From NCBI GenBank assembly GCA_024811115.1, contig JAKOGH010000142.1:310001-374000 (forward strand): a stretch of DNA of 64,000 bases. Reading direction: 5' to 3'. Shown piece after piece: positions 45,951-56,718 of the stretch. A model generated the notes under the pieces. It searched no databases. It was not told the origin of the DNA and saw nothing but the letters and a program-made list of their open reading frames with translations. The stretch comes from Terana coerulea (lineage: Eukaryota; Basidiomycota; Agaricomycetes; Polyporales; Phanerochaetaceae). A program made the translations under genes and the position numbers. The stretch's first letter is position 1; each line of letters opens with the position of its first letter.

Positions 45951-47964
45951 ATGCCACAACTCCATCATACACTTGCACGCGACGGGCGTATAGCACTCGG
46001 CGAAGACCAATCGGAGTTGATTCTTACCCCCTCACAGATATTCACCATGGAGAGAGAGCGAATGGACCCAGCTTCCCGACGGAAGCAGCTATTCGTGGAG
46101 AACGACATACACGAGGATACGGTGAAAATGTTACGGATCGATTTAGGATCTCTCGAGAGACAGTGTGGGACGGTGCGGTTTCGTGCTCTTCAAGCCGAGC
46201 TAGACTGTATCCGCAGCGAAGTTGCGTACCTCGAAACCAAGGCTTGTAGGCTGTCGACAGAGATACAATTGTTCGCCCAGATTGCCAAGGTATCGTGTGT
46301 TCAATTTCATTCAAGAACTCGCATTGCTTAGCAACTGCATGATAGGAACGTGCGAAGCAAGAACGGGAGTTGGCCGATGAACTTGCGAAAGAAAATCGTC
46401 GACCTCTGAGACACACCCACGGCATAGCCCTATCCTATATATTCGAGCACGTAGTGCCTCCTCCTGGGTTTTTACGGTATTCGCTGTCTGGTGGGCCCAA
46501 TAGCGCTTGGAGCTGTGCTCTTAGGACAACCAAGGCACTCACGCTGGTCAACAAGACCTGGTACGGAGCAGCTGTACCCAGCTTATATCACAACATCGTC
46601 CTGCGCCGCGTTGGTCACATCGTTGCGCTCGCTCGAATGATCAGTGCATGTCCGGTGACATTTGGGCCCCTGTTTCGAAGCGTGACGTTAAGTTGCGAGG
46701 TCCCTGAGCCCATGTGGCTGGTCGTCCGGGAGAGTCTGGTGTTCATCCTCGCGAACTGTCAGCAATTGCAAACTCTCACTACAAGCGGCGTTCCCGATCC
46801 AAATCCTGAATGGACCAATCCCCATGCCGGTGGCGCAGTCATCAGTGGCAGACTCGAATGCTGTAACTGTACCGATCTCCTTGCCAAGCAATATAACGCG
46901 TTTACATCTCTACAACGACTTCCCCAGATATGAGGTGTATAACCTACGACCTTCAACGCTGTATGACCTACCCTTGTCATCCGGACTGCCATGCATTTGA
47001 CCTCGTTGTCACTACACCTTGGACTTGGTCGCGAGTCAGCCGACGATGACCGGCTTGATATGCCCTCTCTACGCCAACTGTCGTTCTGGAACAATTATGA
47101 GACTGAAAACACTTACCATCTACCTCATTCCTGGGCTACGCCAAATTTAGAAAGCTTGCGGTTCGCACCTCGCCTGTCTAGCACCCCGAACAAGGATATC
47201 ATCCGTTTCGTTCGTGAACGTGCAATAGGTCTCAAGAGCCTCGACTTTAGCGGCTACCGTGAAACGGATCACTACACTCAAGTCGACGCAGCCCTTCTTT
47301 GCCCGCAGCCAGACCATGCTGTATTCTCAAATCCTCCCTTCGAAATGCACTGGACCCCGCTGTGGAGCAAGGCAATTGCTCGCGTTGATTTCGTATGGGA
47401 GTTTAAATATCCCGACCGGCTACGGACGCTCTCAAGAAAAGCGTGCAAATGGAGAACTATCCGCTACTTTCAATCTCGACTCCTCGAGTGGATTCCCAAC
47501 GCGGTCTATATCTTGCCTTTCACCTTTTCCCGTTAGGAACCCTGCAAATTCGCGATTCTTTTAGCTGCAAGATTGGGGTTCTTAACTGTGAGGAAGCGGC
47601 ACGGCTGTATATTATTCATGCAGATGATCGGTCAAGTTCCCGCCCACCGCCGGTGACTGACGACTCCCCATCGAGCTCAGACTCAGGCTCCATTTCGGAC
47701 TCGGATGAGACGGAGTCGAGCTCGGACTTATATTCCACCCCAGATGAGGACCAGTCGTCAAGCTCAGACTACGATACAGATACGGACGAAAGCATACCGA
47801 GCACCGACGAATTGACGGCCTTGAACCAGGAAGCCGAACTGATATTACAACTAGGGCGGGGCTACGAACACGTCAATGAAGAACAGCTTACAGAAGAGGA
47901 GGCACTTGCCATGTTCTGTGATAATTTGTCGAGGGACTCGGATGATGAATTCTTGGAACCCTAG
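45951..47964 (+). pseudogene. F-box-like protein, left-arm copy (frame broken)
   Basis: Provisional start ATG 45951. The N-terminal helical region (DLGSLERQCGTVRFRALQAE, then KACRLSTEIQLF) is probably coiled coil, and a short intron follows it. Next comes HGIALSYIF, a PPPGFLRYSL turn and KALTLVNKTWYGAAVPSLYH, the F-box-like helix set of Agaricomycete F-box/LRR proteins. The central part (LTSLSLHLGLG, NLESLRF, LKSLDFSGY) is LRR-like. A long Ser/Asp/Glu tail ends with EEQLTEEEALAMF. Reading-frame changes are needed near 46900, 46975 and 47525, so the gene is either decaying or affected by indels. A diverged copy lies at 56719-58959. F-box proteins are SCF ubiquitin-ligase adaptors; substrate unknown. 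Confidence 0.6.
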
Positions 47965-48636
47965 TTTCGGCTCGTGCATGTACATTTTAAGGATATACTT
48001 CCTTGTTCCGAGCGCCGCTTTGTACAATAAATATGCCGTGACTACACATTGGCTGACTACTTTCGACTTCGCAAAGGCTTTGTGGCGTTTGACGCCCGAA
48101 CGGCTCGGAAACGACACTCTGCCTCCAGGTTATCTCAATTCAACGATTGTCACTCACTTTGAACGTCTCAAATCACACATATCCCCCGAGCTCCGCACAT
48201 ATATAAGATATTCTTTTCATTCCCAAGCAAACCTGTGCAGCTACGAGCTACAATGCTTAACCAAAACAAACCGACGCGAAACCATGGCGCGTATGGAGAC
48301 CGACGCAAAGAGGAGGATATCGATGGCTGAGGTGTGTCAAGAGACGGAGCGGGCGTGAGTGGTGCGCGTGATGGTATGCAAGCGAGCATGCCAGTTTATC
48401 CAGTAAAGAGCCATCAAGACGCCGCCGTCCGTCTCGCCCAACCGTGTGAGAGAATCAGAACGAGAAGGGGTATGAGACCGAGAGACTGACGACTCGTGCC
48501 GGAGGAGTCGTGGGTGGGGTAACATGGAGCCGATGAAGCTGACCGAGTGAGAGACAGTGCGATATGCGATGTGCGATGTGTGTGCGAGCGAGGGGGTGAC
48601 GTGACTTGCAGCGCGCCCCGGGAATCAAGACGACGC
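47965..48636. other. intergenic (convergent 3' ends, left arm)
   Basis: About 670 bp between the F-box-like and DUF1996 stops. No gene seen. The corresponding interval in the right arm is about 315 bp. Confidence 0.4.
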
Positions 48637-50900
48637 CTAGAAGCTGTGCGCGCGGGCGTGGTGACGGCCGAAGTGCTTGGAGCGCTTGTGGCTGGCGGGG
48701 GAAGCGGCGCCGCTGCCGAGCTTGAATAAGTTCAGCGTCCAGGTGCCGCCGCAGTGCTCGGCGTTGTTGCCGGCACAGGTCATGTAGCACGCCCTGCCTG
48801 TGTCAAGCTGGGCACCGGCACCCTGAGCGGTGGAGATGGAGTTACCACCTGTAGAGTCTGGTCAGCGAATTCTGGATGCGAACAAGAAGTTGCAGGACGT
48901 ACAGTAGCATTCTGACCGAACTCAACACCGGCGATGGAGAAACCCTTGGAGGCGCACGTGGACGTGCATGTCTCCACGGTCATCTTGGGCGAGCTGGTGA
49001 AGAACCCAGTCAGGGCGCGAGCAGAGGAGTCCTGAATGCATCCTGCGGCGGCCCAAGTGCCCGAAGTCGACGTGTTGGTGCTGGGCGCAGGAGTCGAGGC
49101 AGGAGCGGCAGCCGCCGAAGAAGCAATCAAGACCTGCGAGTGTGTAGCCGCGGAGGCAATGGAGGAGACGACAGCCGACGACTTGACGGAAGCAATGGGT
49201 GTGACAACAACAGACGACGCGGCTGAAGCACTGGGTGTAACAACGGCAGATGAAGCGGCCGAAGCGACAGAGGAGGACAGGATGGGCGCAGCGCTCGCAG
49301 AGGCGACAGCGGACGAAGACGCGGCCTGGCTCGGGGAGGCAGAGGAGGCAACGGGTGCACCAGCATGGAGCAACTCGAGACGCTGGGGTCCGCCGCACTT
49401 CTCGTATTGGGCTGAGAAATCAGATAAGCATTTGCACAGTTTGCAACAGGGATAGATAACTGACCGTTACCGGCGCAAGGCGTGCTGCACTGGTCCGACG
49501 CGACGGTGTTTGCAGACGCGCCGTTCGAGAAAGAGTTGCCACAGTAGCACTCGTCACCAAACTCGATGCCGGCATACTTGAAGCCCTGGCCTCCGCAGAA
49601 GCCGGCACAGACGTTCCTGGTCATGTTCTTCGAGGTAGTCGACGGGCCGGTGAGCGCACGGCCGTTGGTGCCCTCGGCAATGCATCCAACATCAGCCCAG
49701 CCAGGAAATCAGAGGAGCGACGGTCGAGGCGAACTGAGGGGTGACGGTGGTGCCGCACGACGCCGCGGACGAGAAGTCCGTGCGAACGGGGTTGCAGCCT
49801 GGCATGGCAGCAATCGACCCAGTGTTACCGACAGCCTCGTTGACAACCTGCGATTCGAGAGTGCAGGCGTGCGCCGCGGTTTGGTCGATGTAGGGCTGGA
49901 GGACCTGGCAGGCGTTGATGTCTCCGTTCATGTTGTGGCAGTTGTCGACAGCATCCTGAAGAACGGATGCGTCCCAGCCCATCATGAAGTCCGCGTGGTA
50001 GGTGAGGCCAATGGGGTCGCCGGTGCTGAGAGCGTAAGCTCCTTGGCCCCAGTAGTTGAATCCACTGACAGGAACGATCTGCTCGTAAAAGATGGCGACG
50101 GTGTGCACTGGGTGAGAAGACGGGCAGGAACCACTGTTGTAGTTGTCGATAGGATAAGCCATGTGCGACTTGTGATCAGCGCTGTCAAGGTTCTGGCCGT
50201 CCCAGCACTGAGGGAAGAAAATCTGGTAACGAATGCCGTCCTTGCACTTGTTGATATCGGGGAAGTTGATGTCCTTGCGCTCAGCGTACGCGGGGTCGTT
50301 GGACACAGCACCACTGTAGTCTGATGATTTGTAAAATTCAGTGAACATATAATACACAATTGTTGAAATACTTACCGAGGCAGACATAGCTCACAGCCTG
50401 ATCGGCAAAGTTGGAGGCGTTGTAGCTGTTGCGGGTAGGGCTTCCCGCAACCATCCTCAGGCCCTCAGGGAAGGCGTGGACCTTCTCGCCAGGACCGTTG
50501 CGGTCGAAGAAGTAGTAGATGTTGAACGTGGACTGCATCAGCGTAAATTGTTTCGTGTTCTGATCTTGATAGTAAACCGGGGGAGCCCAGTATGCGCTCT
50601 TGTCGACATTCTGGAAGGGAGCAGACGTGCAAGAGGCGTTGCGAAGCGAATCGTAGTCGGAGTTCTGGTTCACGTTGTTTGCGCCCATAAGTGCGTGGAT
50701 GTGACCGCTGACCTGTAGTTCGTAGTTAGTGCGCGGTAATGAGAAAGCGGCTGGCTGGAACTTACCTGATCCTTGTTGACGATAGGGTCGATTCGCTCGT
50801 ATGCAATGGGGGCAAGACCACCCATAATGAAGTGACTGCTCGCACTAGCAAAGGAAACCGCAGAAAGCACGACAGCGGCGGAAAGCTTGGAGAAGACCAT
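48637..50900 (-). CDS. secreted DUF1996 protein with two WSC domains, left-arm copy (frame broken)
   Basis: Signal peptide MVFSKLSAAVVLSAVSFASA, then the DUF1996 start SSHFIMGGLAPIAYERIDPI. DUF1996 continues as VSGHIHALMGANNVNQNSDY, YYFFDRNGPGE and QIFFPQCWDGQNLDSADHKS, then SHPVHTVAIFYE, YHADFMMGWD and CHNMNGDINACQV. The first WSC domain has CIAEG..RALTG, GIEFGDECYCGNSFS and TPCAGN. A Ser/Ala/Val-rich linker and a second WSC (CIQDSSARALTG...CAGNNAEHCGG) follow. The tail is basic (HKRSKHFGRHHARAHSF). The DUF1996 core lacks introns that the right copy has. An extra 10 bp near 49703-49712 and one missing base near 48910 break the frame. WSC domains bind wall glycans, so an extracellular or wall role is likely. 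Confidence 0.82.
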
Positions 50901-51655
50901 GTTGAAGATGGGAATGCGGGATGAAAGGGAATGACAGTGGTCAGCTCAAATGAAAGTGAGTAAGGCTGGGAGACACCAGCGATAGAGGGCAAGCCGGAGA
51001 CCGACCGCGGGGAGGAAGGGGGAGAGGAGGAAGGGAAGAAGGGGAACTTGAACATGGCAGCTGATGTTTCCCGTGCTAAATACCATCTTTCGGCGCTCCC
51101 GCGTTGAGCATAAACTCTGCAATTTGGACTTGTTCCCGAAACCGGCGCCGGCGCTTTGAACACGTCGCCACAAGGGCCGCGATCAGATCCCATCTCTCGA
51201 TCACCTCTAAGACTCAGGCACCGTCAACGGCATGCAAGCCGCGCACAGCTCCCCGGTCTGAAACAACGCACCAGACAGCCGCAGGCTGACTTGCTGCAAA
51301 TCCTGCAAATTCCTGCAAATTCCCTTTCTTGATGCACTGGTGTCACCCTTGCGTTCGCGGGCACCTCTTCAGGCCTGCAAGGTGAACCTGGCTGCGGCGC
51401 TCCTGAACTAAACCATAAAACAAACCTTCCATGGAGAAGACATGCGTTTATCCCGTATCCGTCTCTATGGAGACAGAGACCATTCATGACGAGACTTCAT
51501 GTTCGAGATATCATTGCCCCAATGTCATCGCCTGGAATAACCTACGCACCGAGCACCACGGCACCTGCACTTCCTCTTAGTCGTTAGTAGCGCTCTCAAC
51601 ATCCTTCACACCATCTTCAACAAAGATTTGTACGCTCACATGTAAAGTTATGTTG
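50901..51655. other. intergenic
   Basis: Upstream of the left DUF1996 gene and 3' flank of the HAD phosphatase. It holds the short TGCAAATTCC repeat at 51294-51324. Confidence 0.4.
51294..51324. repeat. short direct repeat, CTGCAAAT(TC)C x3
   Basis: Three consecutive copies of about 10 bp, CTGCAAATC then CTGCAAATTC twice, in an otherwise featureless spacer. Confidence 0.7.
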
Positions 51656-53098
51656 TTACGCCGTCCCTAATGCCAACGCATCCTTCACACTGAGTTTGCC
51701 CTCAACCACCTGCCTCACGACTCCCAATGCGCGGTCGAAGTCTTCAAACAGGACGTGTGGGATGCCTTCGCGTATGCAGTAAGCCGCAAGGTCGTTGTCC
51801 GCGCCGGGCTTCTGCTTCACAAACAGCACGTCGGCGTGGCGCGCAGCCGACATATCTAGAAAGGCCATCATTACAACATATGCCATGAGGACATATACAA
51901 TATGACATACCGGACACACCATCGCCGAAAAAGAAGACGGTCGGCGGATTTTGCAGCGCCCTGTACGGCAGGATGGCCTGGCTTTTGTCGTGCCCGAAGC
52001 CGCTCGACGGGTGGCGGAACGTAATCTCCCACTTTCCGTCGGCTTGCACCACCGCGTCGTTCGCGACGATCTCAATATTGCTCGACTCTTCTTCGCCGAT
52101 CAGTTTCGAGAGGACTGCGCGGATAAGCGGTGCCATCCCGCTAAGTGAAGGGACCAGACCGTCAACCACCATCATGAATGGTCACTGCTTCGGAGTATTA
52201 CCTAGAGATGATAACCACCGGGACATCGCTAGACTTGCAGTAGCTGTAGAACTCCTTGAACCCGGGGGTCCAGTTGTATGTCTATGAAAGTGATATGTAA
52301 GTGCGTGCATTCAACAGAAAAGTGCCGCGATGCTGCTTACTGTTCTTCAAAACCTCCTTGCATTCTTCGAAGCTGTGTCCGTTCGCGGCAACGCTCTGCA
52401 GCATCTTCCGGAATTCATCTCTATCACCGAAGTCAGCAGCCGACACCATCATGTCGGATGCACTTTCGGCGTACCTGAAGGTTTCCTTGCCAGCAAGGAT
52501 GTCTAGATTTCCCTGCCGTCTCTTCTCCAGGCCAAACCCGAGGTTGTCGGTAAGGTCTGCGTAAGCGAGCAAAGATATCGCATGCGGGGGTGGGACACGA
52601 CGGAGATCATGAGGGTCCGTGAATCAAAGCGTATGAAAATGAAACAATGAGATGAGATGCACGCAAAGTTTGCGAGAAACTCACAGTCATTGGAATCGCG
52701 GGTGGTAATCGTGCCATCCCTGCAATGGTGCACATTCCGTAGACACAATCAAGTGGAAATGCGATGATCCACGCAATCCAGATAACCATCATCCGAGCAA
52801 AGCAAGCATCATAACACGCAGCAATGTTGAGTTGAGAACGCAACGCGGGGATGGACATAACGGATGTTGCGAATTGTTGATGATCGTGCCAGAGGTTCCA
52901 GGATGCAGCGAGAAGCAAGGCGAAGTCAGTAGGTAGCTTCGGCAGTGTTGGAGATAAGATAGGAGATGCAGCCATTAGACGAACCATGAAAGGTACCAAC
53001 CAGTCGGAAAGCACCACGAATGGCTTGTCTACATGAAGTGGCGGGTACGGCATGGCGCTCAAGGGTACTTCAGGTCCTGGTTCGACAGCTTTGGACAT
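51656..53098 (-). CDS. HAD-superfamily phosphatase (MtnX/phosphoserine phosphatase-like)
   Basis: Phosphomonoesterase with all four HAD motifs. Motif I is VVLSDWDGTITTRDSND (nucleophile and acid/base Asp), motif II VPVVIISSGMAPLI, motif III Lys in FGHDKSQAI, motif IV VFFFGDGVSDMSAA. The spliced frame is intact from MSKAVEPGPEV (ATG 53098) to DALALGTA (stop 51656). Intron 1 (about 53002-52727) splits the Trp codon of motif I and is long for this genome. A helical cap region (AESASDMMVSAADFGDRDEF) sits between motifs I and II. Substrate cannot be read from sequence. It is the only single-copy gene inside the inverted duplication and sits near its centre. Confidence 0.85.
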
Positions 53099-54516
53099 CG
53101 TGCGCTACTTTAAGGGTGCGAGGGATCGTCTAAGGGTCTATGAATCTACGTGAAGGGGATGGTAGATCGCCGAGACTGTCGAACTGTCGTGGTGGTAGAG
53201 GTGGACAAGCTGGCAAGTCAAAGTCGAGTCGCGAATTTGTCGTGAAATGCGGAGTGGATCAAGCGCAGATATCGGATGATCGGCGCGCGGAGGACCATCT
53301 AATCTCACACTTGCCAATTGAGGCTTATCACTCTTCTACCGTAGCGCCCTGACGAGTGTTCAATTCGCCCCCTTCCACGAGCGCAGCCTGAGGGTAGCTT
53401 GGAGCAGCGCAACAAAATGGCGAGAAAAATTCGAGTGGATTTTGCTTCGATCTTCTACTGCAAACATGCATATCGTTTTCGCTGACTAGCGGTTTTCAGG
53501 AGCGCGCCATATGAGCCATTACATCTAAATCCTGCTTACAGAACTCAGCAGACACGAAGTTTTAGTCTGTTTGTGCCGCTAGCTGCCCTCAAAAATCATA
53601 GAGAGTTAATAGCAGAGGTGCGCGGGCTACACAGTTTTTAGCGAGGAGGTAGGTACTCACAGACTGTCTAGCCGCTAGTACAAAACTTCATGCACATGCC
53701 CTACACCCTGGTACTTGTGACTGAATCTTGGTCAGCACGCTCACCAAGATTTGGGACACTTGACGCGCGTTGGGCGTTGTGTGGCCTATTAGATCTGCAT
53801 GGTACCATTCCAGCCGGACGGAGCGCCACATTTCTGACGTGGGATCCAGGTACAGTAAGTTCCCAACCGCAGCGCAGTTTCAGTCTTCCTTGTCTTTTTG
53901 CGGCTCAGCATATAAAATTGTAGCTCCATGGCCGTTTCAACTTGTAAACAGCCCAGTAGTACTTCTTAGTCAAGTCTCGCGCTGACTCATCATCACTTGA
54001 CGGATGTTTCGAACGTACTCTGCTTCAACATTGCGCGCGAGATGGAAACTCCAATGGCTTCAATGTTATCTATCGTTGGTTAGCGACCCGGAGCAGGCTT
54101 CACCGCGAGAGACAGGTAGTAGTGCGCCAGCCTCGGAACCTACGAACATGCCATATATGGGCCGTCGGCGTCCCGATAAGGGCTGGGTCGATCGGGTGAT
54201 GTGATCACAGCTTTTTCATTGGTTCGCGGCCCAACAATGCTTCACCTCCCTTCTCCGTGACTACTCTTCGGTTCGCACACATTGACAAGTCAAACCAAGC
54301 TCAAAGCGCTCGAACCTCTATAAGAACCAATCGACGCCCAAATGCCTTCTCAGCCCTCCTCTTTCCCCCACCTTTTCCCTGTGTCCTTCCTTCGGATCTC
54401 CCCTCCTCGTAGTCGGGTTTGAACGACTCACGGACGACATCGCGGCCGCACCCCGCTACTTACTCTCATTTACACTAACCATACGTCTCTCTTTCCAAAT
54501 AACGATCTTCAACAGC
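53099..54516. other. intergenic with promoter of right DUF1996 gene
   Basis: No gene recognised in 1.4 kb. A TATA-like CTATAAGAA is at 54317-54325, followed by a pyrimidine-rich leader up to ATG 54517. Confidence 0.45.
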
Positions 54517-56403
54517 ATGGCTTTCTCAAAGCTGCGCTTAACACTAGCACTTGTTGCGCTTTCCCTGATATCGTCCGCTACGGCCAGCAGCCACTTCATT
54601 ATGGGTGGGCTCTCGCCTATTGGCTATGAGCGTATTGACCCAATCGTCAATAAAGGAGAGGTACGTTTGAGCCTCTTCTGGATTTTCCCATTAGCTAAAA
54701 GCACTCGTAGGTCAGTGGCCACGTCCACGCGCTCATGGGCGCAAACAACGTAAACCAGAACTCGGACTACAACTCCGTTCGCACGGCCAACTGTACGTCG
54801 GCGCCGTTCCAGAACGTTGACAAGAGCGTCTACTGGGCTGTGAGTGTTTCGTTAACGTATAAGTTGGCCGCTATCCGTGAAACATCCAAGCTAACATCAC
54901 ATCATAAAGCCTCCCGTTTACTACCAAGACCAGACCACGAAACAGTTTTCGTTGATGGGTAGGTTCAAGCCGTGTCGTAAGGTCGATGCGCGCTAACAAA
55001 ACTCTATGCAGCTCCTACCTTCAACATCTACTATTTCTTCGATCGTAACGGTCCTGGAGAAAACGTGACTGCCTTTCCTGATGGCCTGAAGGTAATCAGT
55101 TCCCATCTAATGTCATGGTAAACAACATCTCATATATGCGTGGAGATGGTTGCTGGTAGTCCAACTCGTGACATCTACAACGCTTCCAACTTTGCCGACC
55201 AAGCTGTTAGCTTCGTTTGCCTCGGTAAGTTGGTATTGCTATGCCCGACCCCCGTGGAAATGAATGTTGTGTATAGACTACAGCGGTGCTGTTTCCAATG
55301 ACCCCGCGTACGCTGAGCGCAAGGATATCAACTTCCCAGATGTCAACAAGTGCAAGGACGGTATCCGGTACCAAATCTTCTTCCCTCAGTGCTGGGACGG
55401 CAAGAATCTTGACAGTGACGACCACAAGTCCCACATGGCCTATCCCGTTGACAACTACAATAGTGGCTCCTGTCCCTCTTCTCATCCCGTGCACACCGTC
55501 GCCATCTTTTACGAGATGATTGTCCCAGTCAGCGGGTACGAGTACTGGGGTGAAGGCGCGTACACCCTATCCACCGGCGACCCGACTGGCCTCGCTTTCC
55601 ACGCCGACTTCCTCACTGGCTGGGACAGCAGTGTCCTCCAGGACGCGGTTGAGAATTGCCACAACATGAACGGCGACATCAACGCCTGCCAGGTCCTCCA
55701 GCCGTACATCAACCAGGATGTTGCCCACGCGTGTACACTTGAATCGGAAGTCGTCAACGAGAACGTCGGGCTCGACGGATCGAAGTTATCAGCCCTTCCT
55801 GGCTGCAACCCCGTCCGCACAGACTTCTCAACCCCTGCCACCTGCTCCGGTGCCACTACTCCTCAGTTCAGCGAGGCCTTTGCGACTATCGCGCCCGGTT
55901 GGACTGACGTCGGGTGTATCGCCGAGGGTACCAGCGGACGGGCGTTGACCGGTGCCTCCACGACGTCGCCGAACATGACACGCAACTTCTGCGCCTCGTT
56001 CTGCGCTGGCAAAGGGTTTAGTCTGGCTGGAACTGAGTTCGGCGACGAGTGCTACTGTGGCAACTCGTTCTCGAATGGAGCCTCGGCCACCACTCTTCCC
56101 TGGCAGGAGTGCAACACTCCCTGTGCTGGTAACTGTGAGTTCAATGACATTAGGTCCCTGATCTACTACTGATAGACCATTCCATTAGCCATCTACGAGA
56201 AATGTGGCGGCCCACAGAAACTGGAGATTTTCCGGTCCGGAGCTCCAAGCACTCCATCGGCAGCTGGCAATTCATCTGCTTCGGCGTCCGCCAGTTCTGA
56301 CAGCTCCCTCTCGTCCGCATCGGCCGAGTCCACAACTGCCGGCATGAAACGTCGTTCCAAGCACTTCGGGCGTGCTCACGCCTACCACTCCAAACGCTTC
56401 TAA
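54517..56403 (+). CDS. secreted DUF1996 protein with one WSC domain, right-arm copy
   Basis: Signal peptide from ATG 54517 (MAFSKLRLTLALVALSLISS), then SSHFIMGGLSPIGYERIDPI. The same DUF1996 blocks as the left copy follow: NVNQNSDYNSVR, YYFFDRNGPGENVTAF, QIFFPQCWDGKNLDSDDHKS, NCHNMNGDINACQV. Then one WSC domain (CIAEGTSGRALTG, GTEFGDECYCGNSFS, TPCAGN). After CGGPQKLE the Ser/Ala linker is short and leads straight to the basic tail KRRSKHFGRAHAYHSKRF, so the second WSC of the left copy is absent. Three introns interrupt DUF1996 where the left copy is continuous (after YWA near 54840, after SLM near 54959, after DGLK near 55090). Frame intact. A cell-wall or extracellular role is inferred. Confidence 0.88.
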
Positions 56404-56718
56404 TTACTCTGCGAAACCCATCCCTTCCTCAAGTCGCACACGCGATTCCTCGTCCTCGCTTTCACTTAGCTCTCGCCAACCGTTGTATCACATTGCTTTC
56501 GCTGCCACCCCATGATCACTGTCATGACCGCGGCTTGGTCCGCATACTCGATCGTTGTATTCTACTGTGTAGAATTTGTTTGTGCCGCCCCCGCTAGACA
56601 TCGCTTGAATATATGGTAGAGGCTAGAAGCCTCACATTCGACGTTTCATATCTCGATGAGGAGGGATACATCAATGGAGGTAAATATCCTAAGGGCTCAG
56701 CATGTCTGATGCAGAAGC
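56404..56718. other. intergenic (convergent 3' ends, right arm)
   Basis: 315 bp shared 3' region of the right DUF1996 and F-box-like genes. Confidence 0.4.

Larger units (their letters stand above)
45951..50900 (+). repeat. left arm of inverted duplication
   Basis: Contains the F-box-like gene (+) and the DUF1996-WSC gene (-), convergent. The same two genes recur in mirror order at 54517-58959. Similarity is at the protein level; the arms are well diverged in DNA. Confidence 0.75.
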
